A DNA stretch of 32,794 nucleotides from an uncultured Collinsella sp. (GTDB lineage: Bacteria; Actinomycetota; Coriobacteriia; Coriobacteriales; Coriobacteriaceae). Below, piece after piece: positions 15,474 to 22,284 of this stretch; within the stretch, counting starts at the first letter, position 1, and each line of letters starts with the position of its first letter. The notes under the pieces are model-generated. The model ran no database searches. It saw only the letters and a program-made list of their open reading frames with translations, and was not told where the DNA came from. The position numbers were made by a program, and so were the translations under genes. The stretch is from NCBI GenBank assembly GCA_900540095.1, contig UQEO01000011.1:1-32794 (forward strand). Reading direction: 5' to 3'.

Positions 15474-15896
15474 ATGTCCTACATCCCATTTTGGATTTGC
15501 ATCTTTGCCGGTGCGTTGGTTGATGCCCGTGAGCGACGGTTTCCCAATGAGCTTGCCGGCGTGTGTGCGGTGGCGGCGTTGGCAGGCGTCTGGCTCGACA
15601 AGGGCGTTACCACGGCGCTTGACCACGCCGGTCTTGCGGTCATCGTCTACCTTGCACTTGTGCTCACTGAGTCGCTCTGGCGGCACCTTCGCCACGCCCC
15701 CGGCATCGGCATGGGGGACGTCAAGGCGCTCTTCGCGCTTTGCACGCTTGACCTTCTGGGCGGCATCGCGGCATTTGCCGTCGCGCTCCTGGTTCTTGCC
15801 CTCTCCTGCCTCTTCACAAAATCGCGCTCCCTGCCATTGCTCCCGTTTTTAGTACCGATATTTGCCATAATCGAGGTCGTGGGCTGTACTTTGTAA
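15474..15896 (+). CDS. A24-family prepilin-type peptidase, short form
   Basis: A 140-residue membrane aspartyl protease of the type IV prepilin peptidase family. The two catalytic aspartates are visible: Asp17 in 'ALVDARERRFPNE' and Asp82 in 'GIGMGDVKALFAL' (the GxGD motif). About five hydrophobic segments are present. The N-terminal methyltransferase domain of full-length PilD is absent, as in archaeal and TadV/CpaA-type enzymes. The ATG at 15474 follows AAGGAGG. No pilin, Tad or secretion gene lies in the window, so its substrate is elsewhere. It precedes dgt with a 31-bp gap. Confidence 0.85.
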   Translation: MSYIPFWICIFAGALVDARERRFPNELAGVCAVAALAGVWLDKGVTTALDHAGLAVIVYLALVLTESLWRHLRHAPGIGMGDVKALFALCTLDLLGGIAAFAVALLVLALSCLFTKSRSLPLLPFLVPIFAIIEVVGCTL

Positions 15897-15927
15897 CCGA
15901 TTGCGCATCCTTTTTAAGGAGCATGCC

Positions 15928-17175
15928 ATGGCAACTAATCAACAAACGGCCGTCATTAAGGCGCGCATGGACCGCATTTCCGCGGCGTTGTCGCCCGAAC
16001 TCGTCGAGCGCATTTCCGCCGATCGTGCTTCGGGTGCCGTCAACCCGTATCGTTGCAACGACGACCAGGTCATTCGTCGTATTGATCGCGCTGCCGACAA
16101 AGGCACGCTTATGCGTCCGGCATTTATGCGTGATACCGAAAAGATTCTTCATCTTCCGGCGTACACGCGTTATGCAGGCAAAACGCAGGTCTTTAGCTTC
16201 CGTAGTAATGATGATCTGTCGCGCCGCGGTTTGCACGTGCAGCTTGTCTCGCGCATTGCGCGAGATATCGGTCGCGCCCTGGGGCTCAACTGCGATCTGA
16301 TCGAGGCGATTGGCCTGGGCCATGACTTGGGACACACGCCTTTTGGCCATGCGGGCGAGCGATTCCTCAACGATATCTACCACGAGCGCACGGGCCGCTA
16401 CTTTTTCCATAACGTGCAGTCGGTTCGCGTGCTCGATGCCCTGTATGGCCGCAACGTGTCGCTCCAGACGCTCGACGGCGTGTTATGCCATAACGGCGAG
16501 TACGAGCAGCGTGTGTTTGAGCTCTCGGACATGAGCTCCTTTGACCAGTTCGATCAGGCGGTCGAGGACTGCATCGCCACGGGCTATAGCGCAATTGAGC
16601 ATCTGCGTCCCATGACGCTCGAGGGCTGCGTGGTTCGCATCTCGGATATCCTTGCCTACGTTGGGCGCGATCGCCAAGACGCCATTGCGGCGGGCCTGCT
16701 GTCACCCGACGCCTTTGATGATGGCCGGGGCGGTGCCTACAACAGTTGGATCCTCACGCATGCCTCCATCGATATCGTTGAGCACAGCTATGGTAAGCCG
16801 CGTATCGAGATGAGCGAGGACCTGTTTGAGGAAATTCGCCGAGCCAAGCGCGAGAACTACGAGAAGATCTATAGCAAGGGCGGTATCGAAGGCGACTCCG
16901 AAGCGGAGCTGCGAGAGGCCTTCGAAAAGCTCTACGACCGTTGCCTGCAGGATATAAACGAAGGCGACGAGTCCTCTTACATCTTTAAGCACCATGTTTC
17001 GCGCATAGAGCAGCAGCTTTCCTACTACGACCGCACCTATGACTGGCAGGACGACAAGGATCAAGCCGTGGTGGATTACATCGCGAGCATGACGGACGGT
17101 TATTTCTGTGAGCTGACGAGCAAGCTGTTCCCGGGTCTAAAGTTTCCGCATCGTACCTATATTAACGAACGGTAG
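15928..17175 (+). CDS. dgt: dNTP triphosphohydrolase (dGTPase-like, HD domain)
   Basis: Hydrolyses deoxynucleoside triphosphates to deoxynucleoside and tripolyphosphate, lowering dNTP pools. The ATG at 15928 follows AAGGAG by 6 nt and gives 415 residues. The HD-domain signature is visible: 'FSFRSNDDLSRRGLHVQLVS'-type N-terminal region, then 'GLGHDLGHTPFGHAGE' with His132-Asp133, and a later 'VRISDILAYVGRDRQDA' carrying the distal Asp. It matches the family usually named deoxyguanosinetriphosphate triphosphohydrolase-like. In many Gram-positive genomes dgt lies before dnaG-rpoD; here rarA follows instead, separated by a LexA-box-like palindrome at the dgt stop codon. Confidence 0.92.
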   Translation: MATNQQTAVIKARMDRISAALSPELVERISADRASGAVNPYRCNDDQVIRRIDRAADKGTLMRPAFMRDTEKILHLPAYTRYAGKTQVFSFRSNDDLSRRGLHVQLVSRIARDIGRALGLNCDLIEAIGLGHDLGHTPFGHAGERFLNDIYHERTGRYFFHNVQSVRVLDALYGRNVSLQTLDGVLCHNGEYEQRVFELSDMSSFDQFDQAVEDCIATGYSAIEHLRPMTLEGCVVRISDILAYVGRDRQDAIAAGLLSPDAFDDGRGGAYNSWILTHASIDIVEHSYGKPRIEMSEDLFEEIRRAKRENYEKIYSKGGIEGDSEAELREAFEKLYDRCLQDINEGDESSYIFKHHVSRIEQQLSYYDRTYDWQDDKDQAVVDYIASMTDGYFCELTSKLFPGLKFPHRTYINER

Positions 17176-17179
17176 TTCG
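17166..17179. promoter_or_regulatory. LexA (SOS) box-like palindrome upstream of rarA
   Basis: CGAACGGTAGTTCG matches the Gram-positive LexA-site framework CGAAC-N4-GTTCG exactly in both half-sites. It overlaps the dgt stop codon (17173-17175) and directly abuts a TATAAT at 17180-17185, a position where bound LexA would block transcription of rarA. Confidence 0.55.
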
Positions 17180-17196
17180 TATAATATCGGTATACT
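17180..17196 (+). promoter_or_regulatory. Putative -10 boxes of rarA
   Basis: TATAAT (17180-17185) and TATACT (17191-17196) lie 40-56 bp before the rarA start. No strong -35 box is visible for either. Confidence 0.45.
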
Positions 17197-17235
17197 GTTA
17201 GTAGATGACGACTTTGATTGATGCGCGGGATGGCT

Positions 17236-18585
17236 ATGGACGACCTTTTTTCTGCTTCGACGCGCGAGCGTTCCTTTCAGAATGCGCCGCTTGCGGTGCG
17301 CATGCGCCCCAATTCGCTCGACGAGTATGTGGGCCAGCAAAAGGCCGTCGGTAAGGGCTCATGGTTGCGTGCCGCGATTGAGCACGACGTGCTGTCGAGT
17401 GTGATTCTGTACGGGCCGGCCGGTACGGGCAAGACGACGCTGGCACATATTATCGCCAACCATACTAAGAGTGAGTTTGTCGAAGTCAGCGCCGTGACGG
17501 GCACCGTAAAGGATCTTCGCTGCGTGATTGACGAGGCCAAGACGCGCCTGAATACCTACGACCGTCGCACCATTCTTTTCATCGACGAGATTCACCGCTT
17601 CTCCAAGTCGCAGCAGGATGCCTTGCTGCATGCGGTTGAGAACCGTACCGTCATTATGATTGGCGCCACGACGGAGAATCCGTACTTTGAGGTCAACTCG
17701 GCATTGCTCTCGCGCGGTCGCGTGGTGGAGCTTGAGCATCTTAAAGACGAGGATATAGCCACACTCATTGAGCGTGCGCTCGAGGCTCCGCAGGGTTTGA
17801 ACGGCAAGTTCTCGGCCGATGAGGATACGGTTAAGACCATCTGTACGCTGGCAGCGGGTGATGCTCGCTCAGCGCTCACGACGCTCGAGCTTGCGAGTGA
17901 GATTGCCGTAACGCGTCCCGACACTGAGGGAACGCCAGCGCCGGCGGCGGGGGAGCGCTATCCCATCACCGTGGATGACGTTAAAATCGCCAACCCGCGT
18001 CGTGGCTTTTCGTACGACAAAAACGGTGACATGCACTACGACATCATCAGTGCGTTCATCAAGTCCATGCGCGGCAGCGACCCCGATGCCACGATCTATT
18101 GGCTCGCGCGCATGATCGATGCGGGGGAGGATCCCAAGTTTATCGCTCGCCGTATTATGATTCAGGCTTCTGAGGATGTTGGCAACGCCGACCCGCAGGC
18201 ACTATTGGTGGCGCATGCTGCGTTCAAGTCTGCCGAGGTCATTGGCTATCCCGAGTGCCGCATTAACCTGGCTCAGGCTGCGCTCTATGTGTGCCTGGCG
18301 CCAAAATCCAACGCGTGCGAGGCTTCGATCGATGCGGCGCTGGCCGATATTCATTCAAGTGGGCTGCGCGAGGTGCCCAGCTATCTTCGCGATCGTCACC
18401 GTCCCGGCAGCGACGAATACGGCGTCTATAAGTATCCGCACGATTATCCCGAAGGCTGGGTCGATCAGCGCTATTTGCCCGAGGGGCTGGAGCGCGGTGC
18501 GTTTTGGCAGCCTGCGGGCCGCGGCTGGGAAGAGTGGCGCGTAGAGCAAAGCGAACGCGACCGTAGCGGTAACGCGCCCAGGTAG
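17236..18585 (+). CDS. rarA: Replication-associated recombination protein RarA (AAA ATPase)
   Basis: RarA/MgsA/WRNIP1-family AAA+ ATPase that acts at stalled replication forks. Features: 'RMRPNSLDEYVGQ', Walker A GPAGTGKT (60-67), Walker B 'TILFIDEIHRF' (Asp117, Glu118), sensor 'IMIGATTENPYFEVN', arginine-finger region 'LLSRGRV', and the C-terminal tetramerisation region 'SAFIKSMRGSDPDATIYWLARM', 'RRIMIQASEDVG', 'YKYPHDY'. The start is uncertain among ATG codons 17221, 17230 and 17236; GCGGG lies 6 nt before 17236, giving 449 residues. An insertion rich in Pro/Ala/Glu (near residues 230-242) is unremarkable. A candidate LexA box upstream suggests DNA-damage induction. Confidence 0.94.
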   Translation: MDDLFSASTRERSFQNAPLAVRMRPNSLDEYVGQQKAVGKGSWLRAAIEHDVLSSVILYGPAGTGKTTLAHIIANHTKSEFVEVSAVTGTVKDLRCVIDEAKTRLNTYDRRTILFIDEIHRFSKSQQDALLHAVENRTVIMIGATTENPYFEVNSALLSRGRVVELEHLKDEDIATLIERALEAPQGLNGKFSADEDTVKTICTLAAGDARSALTTLELASEIAVTRPDTEGTPAPAAGERYPITVDDVKIANPRRGFSYDKNGDMHYDIISAFIKSMRGSDPDATIYWLARMIDAGEDPKFIARRIMIQASEDVGNADPQALLVAHAAFKSAEVIGYPECRINLAQAALYVCLAPKSNACEASIDAALADIHSSGLREVPSYLRDRHRPGSDEYGVYKYPHDYPEGWVDQRYLPEGLERGAFWQPAGRGWEEWRVEQSERDRSGNAPR

Positions 18586-18678
18586 GTCCTTGGACCTCGC
18601 ACATTCCCTTTGGGTATCTTCCCCTTCTTTGGGGTACCATGAAAGTCGTCTGTATTTCGATTCTTTCGGGAGGCTTGT

Positions 18679-19272
18679 ATGAGTCCCATTCAAATCGCCC
18701 TGCTGGTGCTTGCCATTGCCGGTGTGTGGGCTATCGTTGAGCTCGCGCTTACCTTGCGCAAGACCCGCAACGCCGTTGATTCGCTCGATAAGACCGTAAG
18801 CGTTCTCAATAACACCATCGCCGAGGCTCAGCCTGTGGTTGCAAAGCTCGATGGCGCCGTCGATGAGCTTACGCCGGCACTTGCCCAGGTGGAGCCGCTG
18901 CTCAAGTCGAGCAAGACCGCGGTTGACGCCCTTACCTCCAATCTTGTAGAGGTCGAAGCCGTGGTTCGCGACATTTCCGAGGTCACGGGTAGCGTGGCCG
19001 AGGCAAGCAACGCTGTGTCGAGCGTGACTGATTCTGCTGCTGGCGCCGTGCAGAAGCTCTTCAATAAGGTGAAGGCTCCTGCAGCCGACGTCGATCGCAA
19101 GCTCGCCGCTGCCGCCGCCGTGGCCGAGCAGCCTACCGAGCGCGTTCTGATTGGTGAGGCTGAGGACGAGGCCGCCGATGGTGCGGATGCGGCTCAGAAG
19201 CCCGCAGCCAAGCCTGCTCAGTATTACACCTATACGCCCGCCGAGACCTCCGAGGAGTCCTGCGATGAGTAG
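18679..19272 (+). CDS. DUF948-like membrane-anchored coiled-coil protein
   Basis: A 197-residue protein with one N-terminal membrane span (about 4-24). A long heptad-rich, Gly-poor helical region (about 28-130: 'VDSLDKTVSVLNNTIAEA', 'LDGAVDELTPALAQVEPLL') follows, then an Ala/Glu-rich flexible tail. This architecture fits the DUF948 family of Gram-positive bacteria, often linked to general-stress operons (YtxG-like). The ATG follows GGGAGG by 5 nt. Its end overlaps the next gene by 8 nt, so it is translationally coupled to the RsbW-like protein and the sigma factor. The function is unknown; it could anchor or sense envelope state (inference). Confidence 0.78.
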   Translation: MSPIQIALLVLAIAGVWAIVELALTLRKTRNAVDSLDKTVSVLNNTIAEAQPVVAKLDGAVDELTPALAQVEPLLKSSKTAVDALTSNLVEVEAVVRDISEVTGSVAEASNAVSSVTDSAAGAVQKLFNKVKAPAADVDRKLAAAAAVAEQPTERVLIGEAEDEAADGADAAQKPAAKPAQYYTYTPAETSEESCDE

Positions 19273-19642
19273 CGAAGCAACCTGCCCTATTACGCTGACT
19301 GTTGCCGGGGATCCGCGTCTGGCACGCCTCGTGCGTATGACGGCGGCCAACGTCGGCGCGCTGTGCTCCATGTCCGTCGATCGCATCGAGGACATTCGTA
19401 TGGCTGCCGAGGAGGCCTTTATCTTTGGCTGCACGGCTGTTGATTCTGATGACATCATGATCAGGTTCGATGTCGATGAGTCTCACGTTGGCATGAACTT
19501 TACCTTTGGCGATCGGGCCACCGTCGACGAGGATGACCAGGCTGCCGTGTATGCCGAGCTCATTCTGGCGAGCGTGTGCGATTCCTACGAAAAGACTGAG
19601 GCGCCCCTGACGCTTTCCCTCGACCTCAAGGCGGATATCTAA
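19265..19642 (+). CDS. Degenerate RsbW-like anti-sigma factor
   Basis: A 125-residue protein immediately before the sigma-B/F/G gene, where RsbW/SpoIIAB anti-sigma kinases usually sit. The region 'SVDRIEDIRMAAEEAFIFG' aligns with RsbW 'YDEIEDLKIAVSEACTNA', so the fold is recognisable. The Bergerat ATP-site residues are missing, however: the N-box Asn and nearby His are replaced, and there is no glycine-rich G1 or G2 box. It is also shorter than RsbW (about 160). It may bind the sigma factor without kinase activity, or may not be an anti-sigma factor. The ATG at 19265 has AGGAG 7 nt upstream; the stop is 1 nt from the sigma start (TAATATG). Confidence 0.72.
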   Translation: MSSEATCPITLTVAGDPRLARLVRMTAANVGALCSMSVDRIEDIRMAAEEAFIFGCTAVDSDDIMIRFDVDESHVGMNFTFGDRATVDEDDQAAVYAELILASVCDSYEKTEAPLTLSLDLKADI

Positions 19643-19643
19643 T

Positions 19644-20435
19644 ATGACCGAACGTTCCCGGAGCGGTAAGACCGCTTGGGACAAGGAGAAAACCCGCGAG
19701 CTGTTTCGTCGCTATAAAGAGACTGGTGATCCGGACGCACGCGAGCAGCTCGTCATGTCCCATATGAACCTGGTAAGGTTTCTTGCCAACAAATTTAAGA
19801 ACCGCGGTGAGCCGCTCGACGATCTGATGCAGGTCGGATACCTGGGTCTACTCAAGGCAATCGACCGCTTTGATCCCGAGCGCGGACTCGAGTTCACCAC
19901 GTTTGCCACGCCCACCATCCTGGGCGAGATCAAGCGTCACTTCCGCGACAAGGGCTGGAGTGTGCGCGTGCCGCGTCGTCTGCAGGAGCTTTCTGCCAAG
20001 GTCAATCAGGCTACCGATAAGCTCACCAACGAGCTACAGCGTTCGCCCAAGGTTGAGGAAATCGCCGAATACTTGGACGTGACTGTCGACGAGGTACTCG
20101 AAGCCATGGAATCGTCCTCGGCTTACACATCGGTGCCCATCGAGGCTCCCGGCGCGTCCGATTCCGACGATGCGCCCTCGATTCTCGACCGTTATGCCGA
20201 TGACGACAACGAGCTCGACTTTACCGATGACCGACTGGTAATCGAGGAAGCCATCCGCGATTTCTCGCCGCGCGAGCGCGAGGTTATCGAGTTGCGCTTC
20301 GTAAAGGGCATGACCCAGATCGAGATCGCCAAGAAGCTGGGAATCTCGCAGGTGCAGGTCTCGCGCCTGCTGCGTCGTACCCTTAAGAAGATTCAGGACA
20401 AGATCGACCCCGATGGAGTGATGGTTCGTTCATGA
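19644..20435 (+). CDS. RNA polymerase sigma factor, sigma-B/F/G type
   Basis: A 263-residue group 3 sigma-70 factor that directs RNA polymerase to alternative promoters. Region 2 is clear ('HMNLVRFLANKFKNRGEPLDDLMQVGYLGLLKAIDRFDPERGLEFTTFATPTI', in shorter pieces: 'DDLMQVGYLGLLKAIDRFDP' and 'FTTFATPTILGEIKRHFRD'). Region 3 is 'WSVRVPRRLQEL', and region 4 'FSPREREVIELRFVKG' precedes the helix-turn-helix 'TQIEIAKKLGISQVQVSRLL'. The 'SVRVPRRLQEL' block is typical of SigB/SigF/SigG. It sits in a coupled operon after an RsbW-like gene and overlaps the downstream membrane protein (ATGA). A sigma-B-type promoter is seen before ftsH. Confidence 0.95.
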   Translation: MTERSRSGKTAWDKEKTRELFRRYKETGDPDAREQLVMSHMNLVRFLANKFKNRGEPLDDLMQVGYLGLLKAIDRFDPERGLEFTTFATPTILGEIKRHFRDKGWSVRVPRRLQELSAKVNQATDKLTNELQRSPKVEEIAEYLDVTVDEVLEAMESSSAYTSVPIEAPGASDSDDAPSILDRYADDDNELDFTDDRLVIEEAIRDFSPREREVIELRFVKGMTQIEIAKKLGISQVQVSRLLRRTLKKIQDKIDPDGVMVRS

Positions 20436-21844
20436 GTGAGCACCCCCAACAAACCGACCGCACGCTGCGCGATACCCGTATTCTGACGCTTCGCATTTGG
20501 GCTGTTGTCGGCTGCATTGTCATCGCCGCCGTCATCTTTAACCTTATGGGCATCCTGGCGCCGGTTATCGAGTTTCTAGCTGTCGGCTCCATCATCGCTT
20601 TTGTGATGTCGCCGATCACTAACTGGCTTGAGCATCACGGCGTCGGTCGTGGCATCGGTTCGCTCATCGCCCTCATTGTGGTTGTTGCCGTGCTTGTTGG
20701 TGTCGTTTGCATCCTGTCGCCTATTTTGCTCGGTCAGATTATGGAAGTCCTGAGCCGCCTGCCTGAGCAGCTTCGTGTTGCGGGCGGCGATCTCAACGAG
20801 ATGGTCTCGCATTTCAAGACGCTCAACAACACGCCGCTCAAAGAGTATCTGGATGATAATCTTTCTTCGCTTGTCACTGTGGCGTCTAAGTATGTCTCAC
20901 AAATCGCTGCCGAGCTTGGTCGCGGTGTATTCCCGCTTATTACCAATACGGCCTCCCAGCTGTTCGTCATCTTCCTCGGTCTGGTGCTTGCCTACTGGCT
21001 TGCCTGCGATTACCCCCGTATGCACCATGAAGTCTGCACCATCATTGGTCAGGAAAAGGAGACCTCGTACCGCTTTATGGTCGCCATCCTTTCACGCTCG
21101 GTCGGCGGTTATATGCGTGGCATGGTCGTGACGTCCATCTGCGGTGGTATCCTCGCTTTTATCGGCTTTACGCTCATTGGCCATCCATATGCAGCGCTCA
21201 TGGCCATATTTACCGGCATTATGCACTTGGTCCCGGTTGTCGGTCCCTGGGTGAGCGCGGCGATCGCTACGGTGCTCGGCTTTATGTTCAGCCCTATGCT
21301 GGCATTGTGGACGCTTGTCGTGACCATGGTGGCTCAAAACGTCACCGACAACGTCATTTCGCCTAAGGTCATGCAGAGCTCGGTCCAGGTGCATCCTGTC
21401 ATGAGCCTGACGGCGCTCGTTATCGGTTCGGCGCTTATGGGCGCCATCGGCATGGTGGTGGCCATCCCGCTGTGCGCGGCTCTGAAGGGTATCTTCGTGT
21501 ACTACTTCGAGAACGAGACCGGCCGTCAACTCGTGGCCTACGACGGTGCTGTGTTTAAGGGCACCCCGTATCGCGATGCCGAGGGTAACCCGGTCGCCGC
21601 CTATGACGCGCTTGGAGACGATACGTTCATCTATGAGTCCGAGCTCATCGGTAACGAGACTGCGCCCAAGGCCCAGGCCATGCCCAAACCCGAGCTTGAT
21701 AATCCTTGGATTAAGCTCTCGGGCCTGCAGCCCGACGCGACGGGCTTTTTCAAGAACCCCTTCGCCAAGGATGACGATTCCAATACGGACGACGACACCA
21801 AAACCGGCATCGACGGCTCCATGGACGATTCGGATTCCAAATAG
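20432..21844 (+). CDS. AI-2E family transporter (PF01594-type membrane protein)
   Basis: A 470-residue polytopic membrane protein with about eight spans. Family features: 'PVIEFLAVGSIIAFVMSPI' near the N-terminus, an amphipathic central segment (about 105-165), 'GLVLAYWLACDYPRM', and the C-terminal cluster 'IGHPYAALMAIFTGIMHLVPVVGPW' (in two shorter motifs), 'NVTDNVISPKVM' and 'HPVMSLTALVIG'. Members include autoinducer-2 exporters and Na+/H+ antiporters, so the substrate is not decided. The last about 70 residues are a hydrophilic, Asp-rich tail. The start overlaps the sigma factor stop (ATGA), tying it to the stress operon. Confidence 0.88.
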   Translation: MSEHPQQTDRTLRDTRILTLRIWAVVGCIVIAAVIFNLMGILAPVIEFLAVGSIIAFVMSPITNWLEHHGVGRGIGSLIALIVVVAVLVGVVCILSPILLGQIMEVLSRLPEQLRVAGGDLNEMVSHFKTLNNTPLKEYLDDNLSSLVTVASKYVSQIAAELGRGVFPLITNTASQLFVIFLGLVLAYWLACDYPRMHHEVCTIIGQEKETSYRFMVAILSRSVGGYMRGMVVTSICGGILAFIGFTLIGHPYAALMAIFTGIMHLVPVVGPWVSAAIATVLGFMFSPMLALWTLVVTMVAQNVTDNVISPKVMQSSVQVHPVMSLTALVIGSALMGAIGMVVAIPLCAALKGIFVYYFENETGRQLVAYDGAVFKGTPYRDAEGNPVAAYDALGDDTFIYESELIGNETAPKAQAMPKPELDNPWIKLSGLQPDATGFFKNPFAKDDDSNTDDDTKTGIDGSMDDSDSK

Positions 21845-21850
21845 GCACCG

Positions 21851-22090
21851 CTAGCGTTTCTTTAAGTTGTAAATGACAAGAAACGCGAGCAAAGCGATTG
21901 ATAAGGGGCCGGCTACATAGAAAAAGAGAACGTCAATTGCGCGTAGAGTGAAATAAGCCTTATCACCGGACATTACTGCATACAATACGTAGCCAAATGC
22001 TGGTTGGTTTGCGTACCAGCAGGAGAAGGCCAAGAGCGCTAAAAGTGCTACAACCAGAAGTGCATTCAGGACAAATCGTTTGCTTTTCAT
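21851..22090 (-). CDS. Small two-span membrane protein, unknown
   Basis: A 79-residue protein with two hydrophobic segments (about 8-27 and 51-74) joined by a short loop with a few charged residues, and a basic C-terminal end. I do not recognise a family. The ATG at 22090 has AAAGGAG 7 nt upstream; an in-frame upstream ATG at 22144 has none. Its DNA is visibly AT-richer than the surrounding genes and its codons are less G/C-biased (many AAA, TTT, TAC mixed), which suggests recent acquisition or relaxed selection. It sits alone, convergent with the AI-2E-family gene and divergent from alaS. Confidence 0.7.
   Translation of the reverse strand: MKSKRFVLNALLVVALLALLAFSCWYANQPAFGYVLYAVMSGDKAYFTLRAIDVLFFYVAGPLSIALLAFLVIYNLKKR
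21854..21886. terminator. Inverted repeat at convergent gene ends
   Basis: GCGTTTCTT (21854-21862) and AAGAAACGC (21878-21886) form a 9-bp stem with a 15-nt loop, just after the AI-2E-family gene and inside the 3' end of the small membrane gene. There is no T-run; it may weakly terminate either transcript. Confidence 0.4.
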
Positions 22091-22182
22091 CGATCGCTCC
22101 TTTCGGGTGAATCTTATATGTAATTCTACATTAGTCTTTTTCAAAGGATCGCACAGTCCTACATAACGTGCACTTTCGCTGT

Positions 22183-22212
22183 AGGGTCGGCTTTATGTCG
22201 GCCCTCTTTTTT
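22183..22212 (+). terminator. Intrinsic terminator upstream of alaS
   Basis: AGGGTCG (22183-22189) pairs with CGGCCCT (22199-22205), one G-U pair and a 9-nt loop, followed by C and six T's (22207-22212). It could stop read-through from the sigma operon, or act as an attenuator if a promoter lies upstream. Confidence 0.7.
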
Positions 22213-22238
22213 GCATGGGGGCGGTTGGATGGTAATAT
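22211..22238 (+). promoter_or_regulatory. Putative promoter of alaS
   Basis: TTGCAT (22211-22216), a 16-bp spacer and TAATAT (22233-22238) form a good sigma-70 promoter. The start would be near 22245, 40 nt before the ATG. The -35 box overlaps the end of the terminator T-run. Confidence 0.6.
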
Positions 22239-22284
22239 CGTTACGTTTGAACTGTTTCGATGTGAAACCGAGGAGATTCCCTCT

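Noticed and set aside
18584..18597. AGGTCC-TT-GGACCT palindrome after rarA as a terminator
   Set aside because: The 2-nt loop is too small as drawn, only about five pairs remain with a 4-nt loop, and there is no T-run.
18612..18617. GGGTAT upstream of the DUF948-sigma operon, as a possible autoregulatory sigma-B promoter
   Set aside because: The -10 matches, but no GTTT-like -35 box lies 12-15 bp upstream (the bases there are GGACCT), so I do not call it.
22091..22284. A T-box or other aminoacyl-tRNA-responsive leader for alaS
   Set aside because: There is a terminator at 22183-22212, but no T-box sequence (UGGGUGGU-like), no stem I elements and no room for a specifier domain.
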